A DNA stretch of 64,000 nucleotides, taken from NCBI GenBank assembly GCA_027382625.1, contig JAJKFJ010021321.1:31275-95274 (forward strand), read 5' to 3'. The notes beneath the pieces are model-generated. The model made no database searches. It saw nothing but the letters and a program-made list of their open reading frames with translations, and was not told where the DNA came from. The translations under genes were made by a program, and so were the position numbers. Of the stretch, positions 9,519 through 21,396 are shown one piece after another. The DNA is from Tetmemena sp. SeJ-2015 (taxonomy: Eukaryota > Ciliophora > Spirotrichea > Sporadotrichida > Oxytrichidae). Position 1 is the stretch's first letter, and each line of letters begins with the position of its first letter.

Positions 9519-11936
9519 ATGTCAACTAAACCTAAAAGCAGGCAAAACAATAATAGTAAAAAGAGTGTCAACAAGGAAGAAAAGAAGGAGAAGGTACAAA
9601 CCAAAAATACTGATCCCTCGCAGGAATAAGACGAAGAAGAAAAGTAGACTGTATCCTCTAAACCCAAGAAAGTAAAAGCTCAGCCTAAGTCTAGGGCCAA
9701 ATAACCGAGTAAGACTGAAATGACAAAGAGTGGATCTGTTGTAAAAGTAAAAAGTGAGGATGAAAGCCTAATTCCTAAATAATCTGACAAATTATACTAT
9801 ATTTTAAGACAATTTAAAAATGACAAAAAGAAAAGAGATTAGAAGGCTCAGTAAAAGGAGAAAACAAAAGAGGAAAAATAAACCACCTTGAAAGCTGAAA
9901 TTTCAAATTAAAACCCTTAGATTGAATTACCTTAACAGGAGGCTTATTAAGTTGTAGTAAAGGGCAAAAGAGGGAGGAAGGAAAAACAGGTCCCTTAGCT
10001 TCCTTAGATTAAATAAGAGCGCCAAGAGGAGCTCTCACAAAATAACCAATCAAATACGATTACTATAAGTTTGACCACACCTTTAAAAGAGAAACCCTAA
10101 AAAGAGCAAAAGCAGAAAAGAAAGACTAAATAAGCTTTTTATAATTAATGATTATACATTTAAATAGCTAAACAATCTGAAGAAGAGAAGGAGCAAAATT
10201 TACCCATGCTTAATTAAATCATTTACGAAAGTGGAGAAGACGAGCAAGATATCAAATAGAAAGCAGCCTAAAATATTAATTGCTCAAAAGCTCATGTAAA
10301 TTTATTCCCTATATTTTTGGTTGTCAAATACAAAATATTGAGTTTAGAAGCTACTTATTCCTATAGAGAAGAAGTAAAAGAAGACACCAACAGCGAAACC
10401 TAAAAAGGAAACAAAAAAGTAAATGAAAAATGCTGAAAGTAAATCTGAAAATAAGACAGCGATTATCTTCAAATCAAGCAATCTAGAGATGGATCTAGAA
10501 GCTATTCAATTATAGCAAGATGAACCTAAAATGAAGAAATCGAAAATAGGTTAACCAGCAAATCTCTAGCTAAAATAAGAAAGTAAGTCTTCTAAGAGAA
10601 GCTCAAGCAATATCAGATAAAGCAAAATAGGCGAATTCTATTATAGGGAAAAAGAAAAAAAAAAGGGGGGGTTAAAAAAAAAGAGAATATAAATTTTTTA
10701 ACTATAAGTTAGTAATGAGTTTTTAGAATCACAGAGAAGTTTTTATTCGATAAAAGTAGCTATCCTAAGACGACGTAAGTTTCTCAAACTTTTTCTCTGG
10801 TCAAGGCCTCCGAGAGAGCAGAATTAGATAAATCAAATGATAAAATCACACCTACTCAGATTTCAGTAAGCTTGCTAAAACTCTAAAATTTGTAAAAGCT
10901 AGTAACTTAATCCCCCCTCCAGAGTTTTACTTCAAGCCTAAATCGTTATTTCCATCACGTTAAGATGATTTCAAGGCAGATGTTCTATAACTTTTCAATA
11001 GAACAACTTAGCTCTTCCATATATACTCGTATGAGTCATATACAAATAGTTTAAAAATTGATGAAGACTAAGATCAATAAGCTCCCTTTAATCCATATCC
11101 TGATTAGCTACTGGCGATGAAAAGTCTGAAAGAAGCTTGGAAAGAATTATAATTCAGCTTTATTCACCACTCGATACATAGAGACGAGTCGGAGATTGAT
11201 TACTATGATGTTTTATATGAAACCCTGCTGATAGAATCTCGAAAGCTTTTGAACCCAATCGACCCTGCACCTTTCAGTCTCTAATCCTTTTCTATTAAAA
11301 ATTTTAAAATTTTTCAATTTTTTTTATAAAAATTCTCTTTTTTCTCCTTAATTTCAAAAAAAGCTATTTTAAAACCTCCTTTTAATTTTAAAAAAATTTC
11401 CCTGACAACTTTCAAACAGCTCTTGGAGACTTAGAGTCTGATTTTAAAATTCTGTCATCAACAGGAAAATAAGCAGCCCCTTTTGGAAAGGTACTGGAGA
11501 TTTTATTGGTCCAAGAGAGCGCTTTGAACTTGAGTTACAAAGATGGGAAGTAGAACATCAAGCTCGATAGAAGATTAAACCCTTTTAGAGATCACCTCAA
11601 ATTAAAGCCAGAGGAACTTTCATTAGCTGTTCTAAACAAAGTTCAGAGTATGCGTCTTTAGAATGAGTAAATGCTTTAAATGGCTAATCAGAGCTAGCAA
11701 CAATAATCAGTTGAACCTTCTATCAATCAACTGTAAATTAGGACAGCAAGGGAAGAGAATTATTAACTCAAAATGAGAACTATGAATAGTCTAACTTTGA
11801 GAAGGCTCTTGAAAAGTAAACTAAAACTGTGGAACAAATCCAAAGAGAATTAAAGAAAAGTCTGATCATGATTGGTGAATAGAAAGATGAGGGCTTATAA
11901 TAAATCTAGGAATTTATAACTAACTTCAAGATTTGA
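9519..11936 (+). CDS. Lys/Gln-rich protein with AT-hook-like motif
   Basis: ATG 9519 begins MSTKPKSRQNNNSKK; the first about 250 residues are a Lys/Gln/Glu-rich disordered stretch with a KGKRGRKEKQ patch like an AT-hook, suggesting a nuclear DNA-binding protein. A 33 bp IES (10137-10169) and a 52 nt GT..AG intron near 10297-10348 are removed in frame. The later part is better folded (FKPKSLFPSRQDDFKADV, IDYYDVLYETLLIESRKLL, then a C-terminal coil ELLTQNENYEQSNFEKAL) and ends at TGA 11934-11936. Two low-quality blocks (10640-10690, 11290-11405) and two one-base slips lie within it. No family was recognised. It starts just 111 bp beyond the channel pointer. Confidence 0.6.
10137..10169. other. 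IES, pointer AGCT
   Basis: AGCT at 10133-10136 and 10166-10169; 33 bp including one pointer. Removal joins KTKQA to KQSEEEK. Confidence 0.75.
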
Positions 11937-12108
11937 TTTTAATTAAAATACAAATCATACTTCATAGCAATAGTAATAACTGACTAAATTAAAGTTGATA
12001 GATAAAGCTTTTGGGAATTCTATATTCTACAACTGATTATTTCTATAGGATTGGAATAAATGTTCATTTATTTAATCTACAGGAAGTGGGTGGGGATTTC
12101 ACCAGTTT

Positions 12109-12623
12109 TCACTGGTAAGAGAGGTAACTAATGATGAAGAAGCCTACCATTAGTGCGAAGAAAGAGGGTTTGCTGACGATACTTTAACTAGTTTTGGCAT
12201 TAATGATGTGGATCTCCTTTCTGAGTGTGATATTGCCGACTGCATCCCAGTATTGAGAAACTTGGGAGTTCTTCTTAGTGCACTCGTCATTATCTCTAAT
12301 GAGAGAGTTGCTCTCCCTCTCATAGTGCTCCTTTATGAAGGCATTCAACAAGTCTTAGTCTTGAATGTTGTGTAGATCAAAAACAAAATCATCATGTGTA
12401 TTAGTATTGAGAGATTGGGGTAAAGGCATTGATAAATGTTGATTCTGTCGAGAGTATGGCAGGTTGAAGAAAGTCTCTCAGTGACTCTCGCTAATAGTTG
12501 AGTGTAAGTTGATGTGTAAATCTTAGGGCAGTAAGCATTTCCGAAGGGATTCATTCCACACTAGCACTGAAGGGTGAAAGTTCTAGACACGTTGTCCTCA
12601 TCAGTGTGTTCGTATAAGCATGA
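12109..12623 (-). CDS. Cys-rich secreted/membrane protein, 3' part (inverted MDSs)
   Basis: Minus-strand segment from a pointer at 12613-12623 to TGA 12109-12111. It reads SCLYEHTDEDNVSRTF, then LQCQCGMNPFGNAYCP, further Cys residues, and ends in a hydrophobic segment FFALMVGFFIISYLSY that is probably a membrane or GPI-signal helix. It has no start and no signal peptide. The 5' part lies on the plus strand at 24162-24943 and shares the pointer. A one-base slip near 12420 (in a run of four G) interrupts the frame and is probably a sequence error. Ciliate surface proteins of this Cys-rich type are common; exact function unknown. Confidence 0.8.
12613..12623. other. Inverted pointer TATAAGCATGA (pairs with 24933-24943)
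   Basis: Reverse complement TCATGCTTATA occurs at 24933-24943, where the 5' part of the Cys-rich gene ends. Joining the two at this sequence gives EDSCLYEHTDED in frame. Confidence 0.88.
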
Positions 12624-12715
12624 GATAATCTAATGGCAGTCTGATTATATGAGTATTTGTAACAATGACAATCATGAAATTAATGCATATGCAAATCAAC
12701 ACTAATTCATCATCA

Positions 12716-15294
12716 TCATTCATTCTTAATTAACTTCTGGTGGCTTTCTCTGTGGGGTTAACTCTGTCCTAACCTCTACATATCATCATATGCCTTCATT
12801 GTCTATTTGGTTTCACTAATCTGAGACATGTCCATTTTCATTAAGTGAACTCCTATACCTGCATTATTGAAGGAAACCATTTTCTCCCAACCACAGTTGG
12901 AGAATTTCTCAAAGCTCAACTTATGGCCATAGTGATGAGACTATGCTAGTACAAAAGTATTCTTCTCTAAGGTAGGGAAGTAGCGAATAAACCTTCCAAA
13001 TCGCCTGTAAAGATTCTAGAGATCCTGGTCTGTCTACCTCTGCGCTTCTTTGGACTGAACACCATAAGGGACATTTGTCAAAATGCTAAAGTCTTTAAAA
13101 CCATCAGTATGCTCAGCAAGCTAGTTCCCGATAAACTAGAAATCTCCTTGGTAGAGTGAGAGTAGCTAGGGCCTTTCTTTTTGGTTAAATAGGATTGGAG
13201 TTGATTCTTAAGATTAATTTCGAAGTTAAGTAAAACGTAATAAAGTTTGATTCACTCTCGATAATGGCTGCATCATCTTGTGACTGATTATCGTCCATTC
13301 TTTAAATATTAAACCTCTTTGGATAGTGCTGACTGAAGATCAAAGGATGATTGATAATTTTTCTTTTCTCCGCTCTTACAAGTCCCTCGGTAATCAGCTT
13401 TTCTATATCTGTATGTTCGCAATTAGAAATACTTGTCTATATAAACTGACTGAAAGAGAAAAAATTTTGATATATAGCGGCCTGACTGACATCACTACCT
13501 ATCAGCTATATATCTATTTCATTCTTTCTCACCATTTTTTAGTAGTCATTCAAGTCTTCTTTGAATTTTTCATAGTCTTCTCTTTGATGAATTGGCCAGA
13601 ATTCAAAAGGCAGTCTATCACTAAATACTCTCACTGGCTGTTTAAGCATCATCATCAGTGCCAAAATGTATAATTAAAACTATGAGAGTGCCTCAATGAG
13701 AAAAGAGCCGGATCCACAGAAGGGGTCCCAGAGATAGAGCTTGCCGGTTTTGTTCGCCTTTTAAATTACACCAGACTCTATAATACAAGCAGCAGCTAAA
13801 GTTTCCTTCAACACTCCCCATCTCACAAATGGTCTGAAGCCGTGCTTGTAAAGGTCATCGTTACTGGTTCCAAGCAAAATTTCTGCTTTGTCCTTGACTA
13901 TATTGATCTAAATCTTTGACAGAGATTTAAGTCCTTTCTGAAATTCTATCTTCGCTCTGAATTCAGCTTTAACTTCATCTAGACTCTTTATTTTTAGATC
14001 ATGCTTGTCTTGCTTTTCAGGGACTATGTGTCCATCAATATCTCTGTCATCATCTTCTTCTTCATGATCTATTTGACTCTCAGCATAATAAAAATACCCA
14101 AATCAATTACAATTATTTATTAACTAGAGCATATTATGAATTATCAGTATCTTATTATAGTCCAAGTTCCTTTCTGCGCTGCTCTCTGATTTCTTCCTTC
14201 TTTTCTATCTTTGATTGAACTATGTTACTAACCTTATCTTGCTTTTAAATTTCTTTCTTCTCAAGCCATTAAACAAAATTTTAATGGCATTAAAATTTAT
14301 TTTAGGACAAGAAAAACTATTATAAAAAAATTATTCATTCAGCATGTGAATTAAAAAATAATTTAGAAGGCTAGATTCAAAAGAATTTCATGGATATTTT
14401 TTTCTTAATCATTATGATAAATAAGGTAACTCTCAATGTAAATATTTTTATTAGATAATATTTTTTAAATAATTCATATTCTACTAACAAATCTAATCTT
14501 TCTAATTGAAGATCATTTTATAGATTTCTTATTTTTATTATCTTTTTTTTTATAAACATATCTGGCTCCATTTTTCACCTGCTTATTTGTAATTTTTTTA
14601 TAGAAAAAAGTTTCCTCTATATTAAATAAAAATTAAGCCATTACTTCTTGAAGGTTTTGTAGTTAAGACCTTGCTAATACCCCTTCAAGATCAATCCATT
14701 ATTCTGATATCTCTTATATTCTCTTTTAATAGGTATCTCTACTAAAGCTTTGGCTACTATATCCTTAACTAGCTGTGTATGATATAGCTTTGATTTGTAA
14801 GACTTCGCGCCAATCTAAGGCATTTTAAATTAAAGTTCTTCTTCCTCTTCATCTCTCACCCTATTAGATTATGTATTTTTATCTTGGCTTCCTTATTCAC
14901 TCTCAGGCACTATTTACTCTATCTCTATATAGCCTCCATCACTCTGCATCTACACTTTTCTTTTAGGTGGAGTGACTTTGGACTACGACTTTGCTTTTGA
15001 CTTGTCTGGGTTGGGTAAGTAGCAGTGCCACGGGAGCTTCTGGATATTTTTCTCAAGCTCCTCCTCTCCTCTAGCCAGGAAGGGCTATGTGACTCTCAGC
15101 TGGATGTCTTCCACAATTCTGGACTTGTGCATTATCTCCCACAGCATGTCTTGCTTGCCCTGGATCTCAATTACTTTCCTCCCCGGAAGTTTTCTTGGCT
15201 TGGAACCTAAACCAAGAGAGAGAAGTTCCTTTATGAGTGTCTTCTCTAAACCAAGAGGAGGCCGCAACCTATAGGTGTATATTGTGGCTGACAT
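12716..15294 (-). CDS. THUMP/UPF0020-type SAM-dependent RNA methyltransferase
   Basis: Probably methylates guanosine in RNA (RlmL/TRMT11-14/THUMPD-like superfamily). Start MSATIYTYRLRPPLGLEK at 15294 matches the N-terminal ferredoxin/THUMP region. Next comes an insert rich in Lys and acidic residues, then LYKHGFRPFVRWGVLKETLA, the SAM motif DPFCGSGSFLIEAL, LPFEFWPIH, IGSDVSQAA, and the catalytic-type motif TNVPYG (usual form NPPYG). Stop TGA 12716-12718. A 372 bp IES (14272-14643) and a GT..AG intron near 14090-14136 are removed in frame. Between GSDVSQAA and the TNVPYG region the protein is longer than expected and AGTCAG occurs three times, so an unrecognised IES is likely. Confidence 0.85.
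14272..14643. other. IES, pointer AAGCCATTA, 372 bp
   Basis: AAGCCATTA at 14263-14271 and 14635-14643 flanks a very AT-rich segment. Removal joins KTFKKQWL to EKKEIQKQD in the methyltransferase. Confidence 0.92.
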
Positions 15295-15446
15295 TATTCC
15301 TTAAATTACTATTTCAATACTTTATCTCAATCTAGTTTACATTAATATACTTATATTCTGAATTGTCATGAATACGCTTGACAGAGTAATTTAAATTGGG
15401 AATTAGGTTTGTCTGCTATCATCATTAAATTTCAAGCAGCAGTAAA

Positions 15447-17010
15447 ATGGTAGACAAATAACTCAAGTAAACTTCTTTCTATTTGCTTATCTCATTAATT
15501 ATAGAATAAGCCAGTCCTCCAAGTGCCCTCTTAAGGTAAAGCAAAAGATCACGATGTCCGACTGCAACGGAGGCGCCCTCTCGATTTAGTTTGACTAGGA
15601 TGACAAGTTTCTTGCCGTGGGTATGTTATAAGATCGCTTTGAAAGCAGTAGAAAATCTCTCAAAATCTTTGAACTTCTTTCTGTTAATGTTGTGTATAGG
15701 ATGTGGAGATGGAACTATCAAGATATTTAATGCATTCACTGCTAAGCAAATATAGAGTCTCGGCAATAACTAGCATCATTCAGAATAAATGCCGGTCACA
15801 TGCGTCCGCTGGCGACCTCAAAGCTCTTTAAAACTTGACAAAATAATTTTAAATAAAGGATAATGCAAATAAAATGTGCAAGTATGATAAATTAGGGTAA
15901 TGGAAAAAAGGAAAGGGTAAAATTGTCTGAGTTTAAACCATAAATACCTTAAAGATTTTAAACTCTGATTAGGGATAGAAGGCTTCAAATGTTGTAGTGT
16001 CGACGACTTCAGATGGATCGATACAACATTGGATCTAAAAAATTATTACATTCATCATCTTAACTTTTTTGGGCAATTAATTCCAGCAAATGCATGCACA
16101 CAATCAAAGAGGAGAGCGGTAATAATCTCTATGCTCTGGATTTCTCTCCTGATGGAAGGCTATTTGCAGCTGGAGGTCAAGACACTCACTTGTACGTATA
16201 TGATGAACAAACGAGGCAGCAGGTGCTAGACATGAAAGTTGGAGGGAAGAATATACCTGGCCACTCAAGTCGAATTTTCTCCATTAAGTTCAGATGAAAC
16301 CATATTATTTTGTGTGTTAAAAGAGTTCAATTAGAGCAATCCCAACATGATATTGAGTGGAGGGTGGGACAGAACCTATCTAGATTTATGACTTGAGAGA
16401 GGGGCGAACCATTGGTAGTATTTACGGACCTCAAATAAGCGGTGATGCTTTGGACATCCACGATGACTTAATAGTAACTGGCAGTAATAGGAACAAAGAC
16501 ATCATTCAAATGTTCAGTCTCTCCCAGAGGAAGGCCATCTTCAATATAGATTGGGAAAGTGCCTCCAGAAAAGATCATATTCTAAGTTATATAGCATTTC
16601 TTGATTAAACTTTTCTCTTTAAGATGTTGAAGCAGGCTACTTATTTGGGTGCAAGTTCTCAAGACCTCATCCAAATTTAATAATAGCAGGAGGTGCAGGA
16701 AAGAATGAAGTGAAGATTCTGGAGAATAACGCAGATGGATCTGCAAACTTCAGAATCTTAACTCACATTCACGATCTAGAATCTCCCTGCCTTGTCAGTG
16801 GACACCACCAAATCTGGAGATAACTTTGCCTTTGGCTGTCAAGATGGCCGCGTATTTCTCTGTAACTATAAAATTGAAGATAAAAAAATTCAACCTCCTT
16901 TTTATAAAGTGTATAAGTTGTTTAAGATAGCTCTGACTTCGAAGGATATAATGGAGGAACCTTCAAAGAGCACACTATATATTCCTAAAAATAATAAAAA
17001 GCTTTAACTT
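15447..17010 (+). CDS. WD40-repeat protein
   Basis: A beta-propeller scaffold, partner unknown. Start MVDKQLK at 15447. Two introns (GTAAAC..TATAG and GTATGT..TATAG) lead into WD repeats: GALSIQFDQDDKFLAVG, MPVTCVRWRP, VVVSTTSDGSIQHW, LYALDFSPDGRLFAAGG, SSRIFSIKF then MILSGGWDRT, IYDLREGRTIGSIYG, YLFGCKFS, and FAFGCQDGRVFLCNY. Four IESs (15833-15962, 16033-16072, 16293-16329, 16576-16625) are removed in frame. Single-base slips near 16380 and 16796 look like errors. The real stop is unclear; the frame stays open without TGA to about 17425, and coding character fades near 17000. WD proteins with this layout are frequent in cilia and trafficking. Confidence 0.85.
15833..15962. other. IES, pointer TTTAAA
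   Basis: TTTAAA at 15827-15832 and 15957-15962. Removal joins RWRPQSSL to NSDQGQKASN. Confidence 0.75.
16033..16072. other. IES, pointer TTGG
   Basis: TTGG at 16029-16032 and 16069-16072. Removal joins GSIQHW to AINSSKCMHTI, a normal WD-repeat transition. Confidence 0.85.
16293..16329. other. IES, pointer AGTTCA
   Basis: AGTTCA at 16287-16292 and 16324-16329. Removal joins RIFSIKF to NQSNPNMILSGG. Confidence 0.88.
16576..16625. other. IES, pointer AAGAT
   Basis: AAGAT at 16571-16575 and 16621-16625. Removal joins ESASRKD to VEAGYLFG. Confidence 0.88.
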
Positions 17011-17452
17011 ATAAAAATATAAGTAGCGATCTTGATTAAAAACATATACACTAAGAAATCCAATAGAGAAGGATTGCTCTCTTCCTTCTTTATTTTTTAT
17101 TACAGAGTCATTAGAAAATTAAATAAAAAAATTACGTTAATTAATTTGAGTGGTTATAATGATTATCATGTTTATAATAATCTACTCATCATACTCGGCA
17201 TATTCGTGACTAGGAAGAAGAGGAGGAAAAGAAGGAACAGAGTTGATGATTATTACTTAAAGAATCACTTATTAACGTTATTCATGCATGCATTATTATT
17301 TAATCTTAGTAAAAAGCAGCTCACATAAAATTTAAAGTTCCAAAGCATGATGATATTTATTGTTATTATTGTATTAAAATAAATAATTAAGTCGACTCAT
17401 CTTCTCCTTATTTTATAATGAGTTACTGATTATTTTTATTAACTTTTTTATA

Positions 17453-19961
17453 ATGGATACTACATCTGGCTAAAATACACTCTACTCGACCAATATCCAA
17501 ACTGCCAATAATTTCTATTATCTCTAGGGCACTCCCCCTCAGTAAACCAATGAGACTAGCTCTAAGTCTCTCAACAAGTAGAATCTGAATGATACTCTAC
17601 GTGTAATCCCGAATGATTCATACACATTAATGAGATTATAATTTCTGCTCTATTTGAATGTGAAATAGTTGAAGGGGCTGATGTGGGATGCAAAGTCACC
17701 TCGGTTTCTGTTTGCTTGCAAGAAACTGGGCATAGAACCATATTCAGAGCTACTCATCGAAAATATACTTTAGCATTTTATCTTTTTTATCATCAAGTAA
17801 GAATAGAAAGAGACCTAAGTATGCTTTTAGGGAATTGGAAGACTTCCAGAAAGGGAGTGTTGAAAAAGAGATAGCAGAAATGAGGTACAAGCATCATCTA
17901 AATAGAATTAAAGACACCCTCAATAAAATCATCTTAGAGCGCTAAAAGATCAAAGGTAATTATCTTTAGAGCAATTTTAAGTTCAATCCAAATTAATCTT
18001 CCTTTTAGAAAGCTACAGTAACGAATACGAAGATGACTTCAGGAACTAAAACCAAAGTCTAGTGGTGAGCAAGTCCAAGAATAAACTGCTGACTCCCAGC
18101 TATAACATTCAGAACTTACTGTCGAAGAACTAAATGCTGTCCAAGAACCCCTTCACTACTAAAATTGACAGCGTCAGTTGCAAATAAAGACAGGATGAAT
18201 CGAAATTTCTCCATGAGCAGAGCCACATCTCACGCATAGCTATAGAGCAACAGATCTTAGGCAAATTTTGCGCAACCAATCGTAAATAACAGTTTCAAAG
18301 AGCAAAGAAATTCTCTCTAGTATAATTCTCGAATCAGATATAACAACCACACTAAATCAAATTAAATCAAACTACTATACAGATAAAAGATGAAGCTATA
18401 TAGTTTACCTTGGACACACCTTCAGTTTACTAAACACCTTCTATGCTGTAAATACTGAATCACTCAGAGCTGAAGTCCTCACTCACCTCTTCAGCTAATC
18501 AGCTTGTGAATCCAAACATCATCTTCAGGGACTTAAATTTATGAACTCAATTACAATTTTGTCCTTCTATTTTAAAGGTGAAGATATAGAGACAGAAAGA
18601 GTAAGAGCAGTTACTAGTCAAACACTAAGCGAAGTTGCGGAAGTCAAAGGAAAATAAAGACTACTTGGAGCACTCGCTTGAAGAGAGGAGGAAGAAGTAA
18701 TCTGAAACAAGACTCAAGCACAGTGAGAGATACTAAAACATCATGCAATCCCTCGAAGACAGATCTGTAATTCAGTACAAGAAGCACATCAAAGAAACTA
18801 GAAACCAAGGTGGTAATGGAGGTGGGTCTTATACCAAGAAGTTTAAGACCTACTATATATTTTAATTTAGTTATTGAGGAGTTATAAATATTAATGTTTA
18901 CTAGAACAACTCTCCCAACAGTAACAATACCAAACTGAATCACTCGCATCAGCTTTCTTCAAACGGGTAGCTAACTGACTTTGAGCTATTTAAAGTAGCG
19001 TATAAGCAGCAGTAGGAAAGGCTGAAGTAAATAATGGATAATTCAGCAGAGATGAATAAACTTAGATCAATAACTACTTAATTATCCCAATCAATTTCTT
19101 AAGTTAAAATTAAGATCCATAGAGCATAAGATGCACAGATCGAGTGAGAACTACTAGAGTGAATTATCACAAAGGAAATAAAGACTCCATGAGAGAAATA
19201 AAACTCAAGAGGAGCGATTCAGGTAAATAAGTGAGAAGAAACGCAAACAGGAGGAGGAGATCTTCATTAAAGTCTAGAGCAATCAATATGAATAGCTTCT
19301 AAGATCTTAAGATTACTTTTAAAAATGATACTTGTGTATCTTAATTTTTATTATAAAGAGAGGGAAAAGGAGTTCAAGGAGCTCTAAGACCATAAATAAC
19401 AAGCTAAGATATCAATTAATCAAAATATTTTACTCCTTTTTACTTTTTAAAGCAAAAGTGGAATAGTTTCAAAAGCTTTAGGAAAATAAGAAGCTCGAAG
19501 AGAAGAACAAAAACTACAAGATAAAAACACTTCTATCAAGATTTGAGAAGGCAGAGGTACACAGACAAGAACTTAAGTCTCAGGTGGAGTAATAAATGAG
19601 AATTAAGCACGAGAGGCGGAGACTGAAAGAGGACGATTCAATGATAATTCAAAACAGGACAAAGAGGTAAAGGGAAAATCAGAAATTTCAGATATTGCTG
19701 AGGCAGAGTGAGCAGGAGTAAAATCTGTTACTCAAGTAAGCTTAAGAGGAAGAAATGCGAAGGATAAAAAAGGAAATGGAAATGAAGATGCAGATAGAAA
19801 AATTGAAGCTAAAAAGTAGTATGACTGTTGGAATTGTGATAGAGGAAGACGGTAGAAATAGTAGAGCTAGCTCGAAACTAAAGATTTTGGAATCAAAGTT
19901 GCTGCCTTAGATACTCAGGAATGACAAGGATTTGGGAATATCTAAAAGCCACTATCTATGA
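17453..19961 (+). CDS. Long coiled-coil protein
   Basis: Start MDTTSGQNTLYS at 17453, stop TGA 19959-19961. The N-terminal part has a short ordered segment (MRLQFLLYLNVKQLKGLMWD); most of the rest is predicted coiled coil, rich in Lys, Glu, Gln and Arg (YLEHSLEERRKKQSETRLK, KLQENKKLEEKNKNYKIK, LKQAQEEEMRRIKKEMEMK). Two GT..AG introns (34 nt, near 17798; 53 nt, near 17957) and four IESs (18538-18576, 18856-18903, 19313-19359, 19405-19453) are removed in frame; one slip near 19140 is unresolved. No family was recognised; a cytoskeletal or basal-body role would fit the architecture but is inference. Confidence 0.7.
18538..18576. other. IES, pointer TTAAA
   Basis: TTAAA at 18533-18537 and 18572-18576. 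Removal joins IIFRDL to KVKIQRQKEQ. Confidence 0.85.
18856..18903. other. IES, pointer TACTA
   Basis: TACTA at 18851-18855 and 18899-18903. Removal joins KKFKTY to QNNSPNSNN. Confidence 0.88.
19313..19359. other. IES, pointer AAGA
   Basis: AAGA at 19309-19312 and 19356-19359. Removal joins EQLLRSQ to EREKEFKEL. Confidence 0.8.
19405..19453. other. IES, pointer AAGC
   Basis: AAGC at 19401-19404 and 19450-19453. Removal joins DHKQQA to KVEQFQKL. Confidence 0.82.
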
Positions 19962-20106
19962 TTTTATCATGATAATTAAGATATTAGATTATAGCAATAA
20001 TACTATAACTATCTAGAGTCATCATTTGATTATTAGAATTGATTTTCCTGAGTTTAAGGTAGATAACCTAATATTTTAATTTATAAGACAATAATATATT
20101 ATTTTA

Positions 20107-21220
20107 ATGGCACTAATACTTCATTCAAAGAGTCTAAGGGTAATTCAGGATCAGGCTCTGCGCCATTTGAGTCATCCTTAAGCAATGAAGGAGCAAGCCC
20201 TTTGGCTTCTCTCTACCAGTTAACATAGAGGTTTCTCTGGGAAAGTAAAGGAGCAGAGTCTAATAGATCAAACTGAAGTGAGGAAGTAGTTGAAGACACT
20301 TAAGAATGAATTCATGGAGCTTACTAAGTTCAAGCTCTCTCTTCTTAATTCTTTCGCTGCCTATACAATGTTTCTTTATCATGCTCCGCTAGCTACAGTT
20401 GGCTTGCTACCTACTTTAACCTTTATTTTCGCGACTCAGACAATTGCTATGTCAACTCAAGCATTTGGGCAGGTGAAAGAAGCTGACAAAGATGCGATTA
20501 TGGTGAGGACGCACAATCGACCCATTCCCAAAGGCACGATAAGTTCAAAGAATGGCTGCTTTATTGGTACTGGACTTTCAGTAGCATCATTAATGGCCTA
20601 CACAACATTTGCCCCTTACACTTGGATAGTTTCAAATACAGTTTGGTTTTCATACTTGCAGGTCTATCTGCCAATGAAGCAGACCTCTGCTTGGAATACA
20701 TTCTTCGGAGCAATTGTGGGAGCACTCCCTCCTATGATTGGAACTATGGCTCAGCTTGGCACTCCTTTCTCAGTTGAGACTATGCTCCTGTCAGCTTACA
20801 TTTTCTCATGGCAGTTCCCTCACTTCTATGGTATCCTCTATGAGAACAAGCAAGACTATATCAAGGCAGGATTTTAAATGCTCTCTAACTTATATCATTG
20901 ATTATAATTGACTGTACTTACTTATTTAAACTCAGATCCTAAAGGACAGAAGGCATTTTACTAAATTGCGGCATGCTCTATTTTCAACACTCTAGTTCCT
21001 CTAGGTTTCTACTCGACAGGGATGATAAGCCCGATATTCCTCGCGCCTTTCTTTTACTATCAGGCGCAATATCTACGCTCTGTGATGGAATTCAAGACCT
21101 AGGAGGGGTCAGTGAACAGTGCAAAGAAACTTAAGAGAACTGCCTACGCTCCGTTCATAGTGCTGCTGATGGGCTTTGTGGCTTCTACAGCATTCAATAG
21201 GTATCAAAAGAGGCGATAAA
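20107..21220 (+). CDS. COX10: Protoheme IX farnesyltransferase (heme O synthase, COX10)
   Basis: Converts heme B to heme O with farnesyl diphosphate in the inner mitochondrial membrane, the first step to heme A for cytochrome c oxidase. UbiA family. Start MALILHSKSLRV at 20107 gives an N-terminus fit for mitochondrial import. Family signatures: TKFKLSLLNSFAAYTMF (TM1), acidic prenyl-diphosphate site EADKDAIMVRTHNRPIP, SAWNTFFGAIVGALPPMIG, and FSWQFPHFYGILYENKQDY. A 42 bp IES at 20891-20932 is removed in frame, joining GFQMLSN to SDPKGQKAFY. The last helix ends near AFNRYQKRR. The first in-frame TGA is only at 21394-21396, so the true stop may lie behind an unrecognised IES. Confidence 0.94.
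20891..20932. other. IES, pointer AACT
   Basis: AACT at 20887-20890 and 20929-20932 in COX10; the IES holds in-frame TGA codons. Confidence 0.85.
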
Positions 21221-21396
21221 ATTCACTCATATTTTAAATTCCTTCTACAATTAAAATATTTATTCACTAATCGAAGATAAGGTTGAATGATAGGAGTTCA
21301 AGCAAAAGATATTTTATTCTAAAGGGAATTAATAATAAGCATTTATAAAATATAAAAACTAGATAAATATATAAAAGAATTCAGAAATCAATCTGA

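Noticed and set aside
10297..10348. IES in the AT-hook gene
   Set aside because: Begins GTAAAT and ends TTTAG with no flanking direct repeat, so it was called an intron.
16769..16800. Programmed frameshift in the WD40 gene
   Set aside because: Single extra base without a slippery motif or downstream structure; more likely a sequence error.
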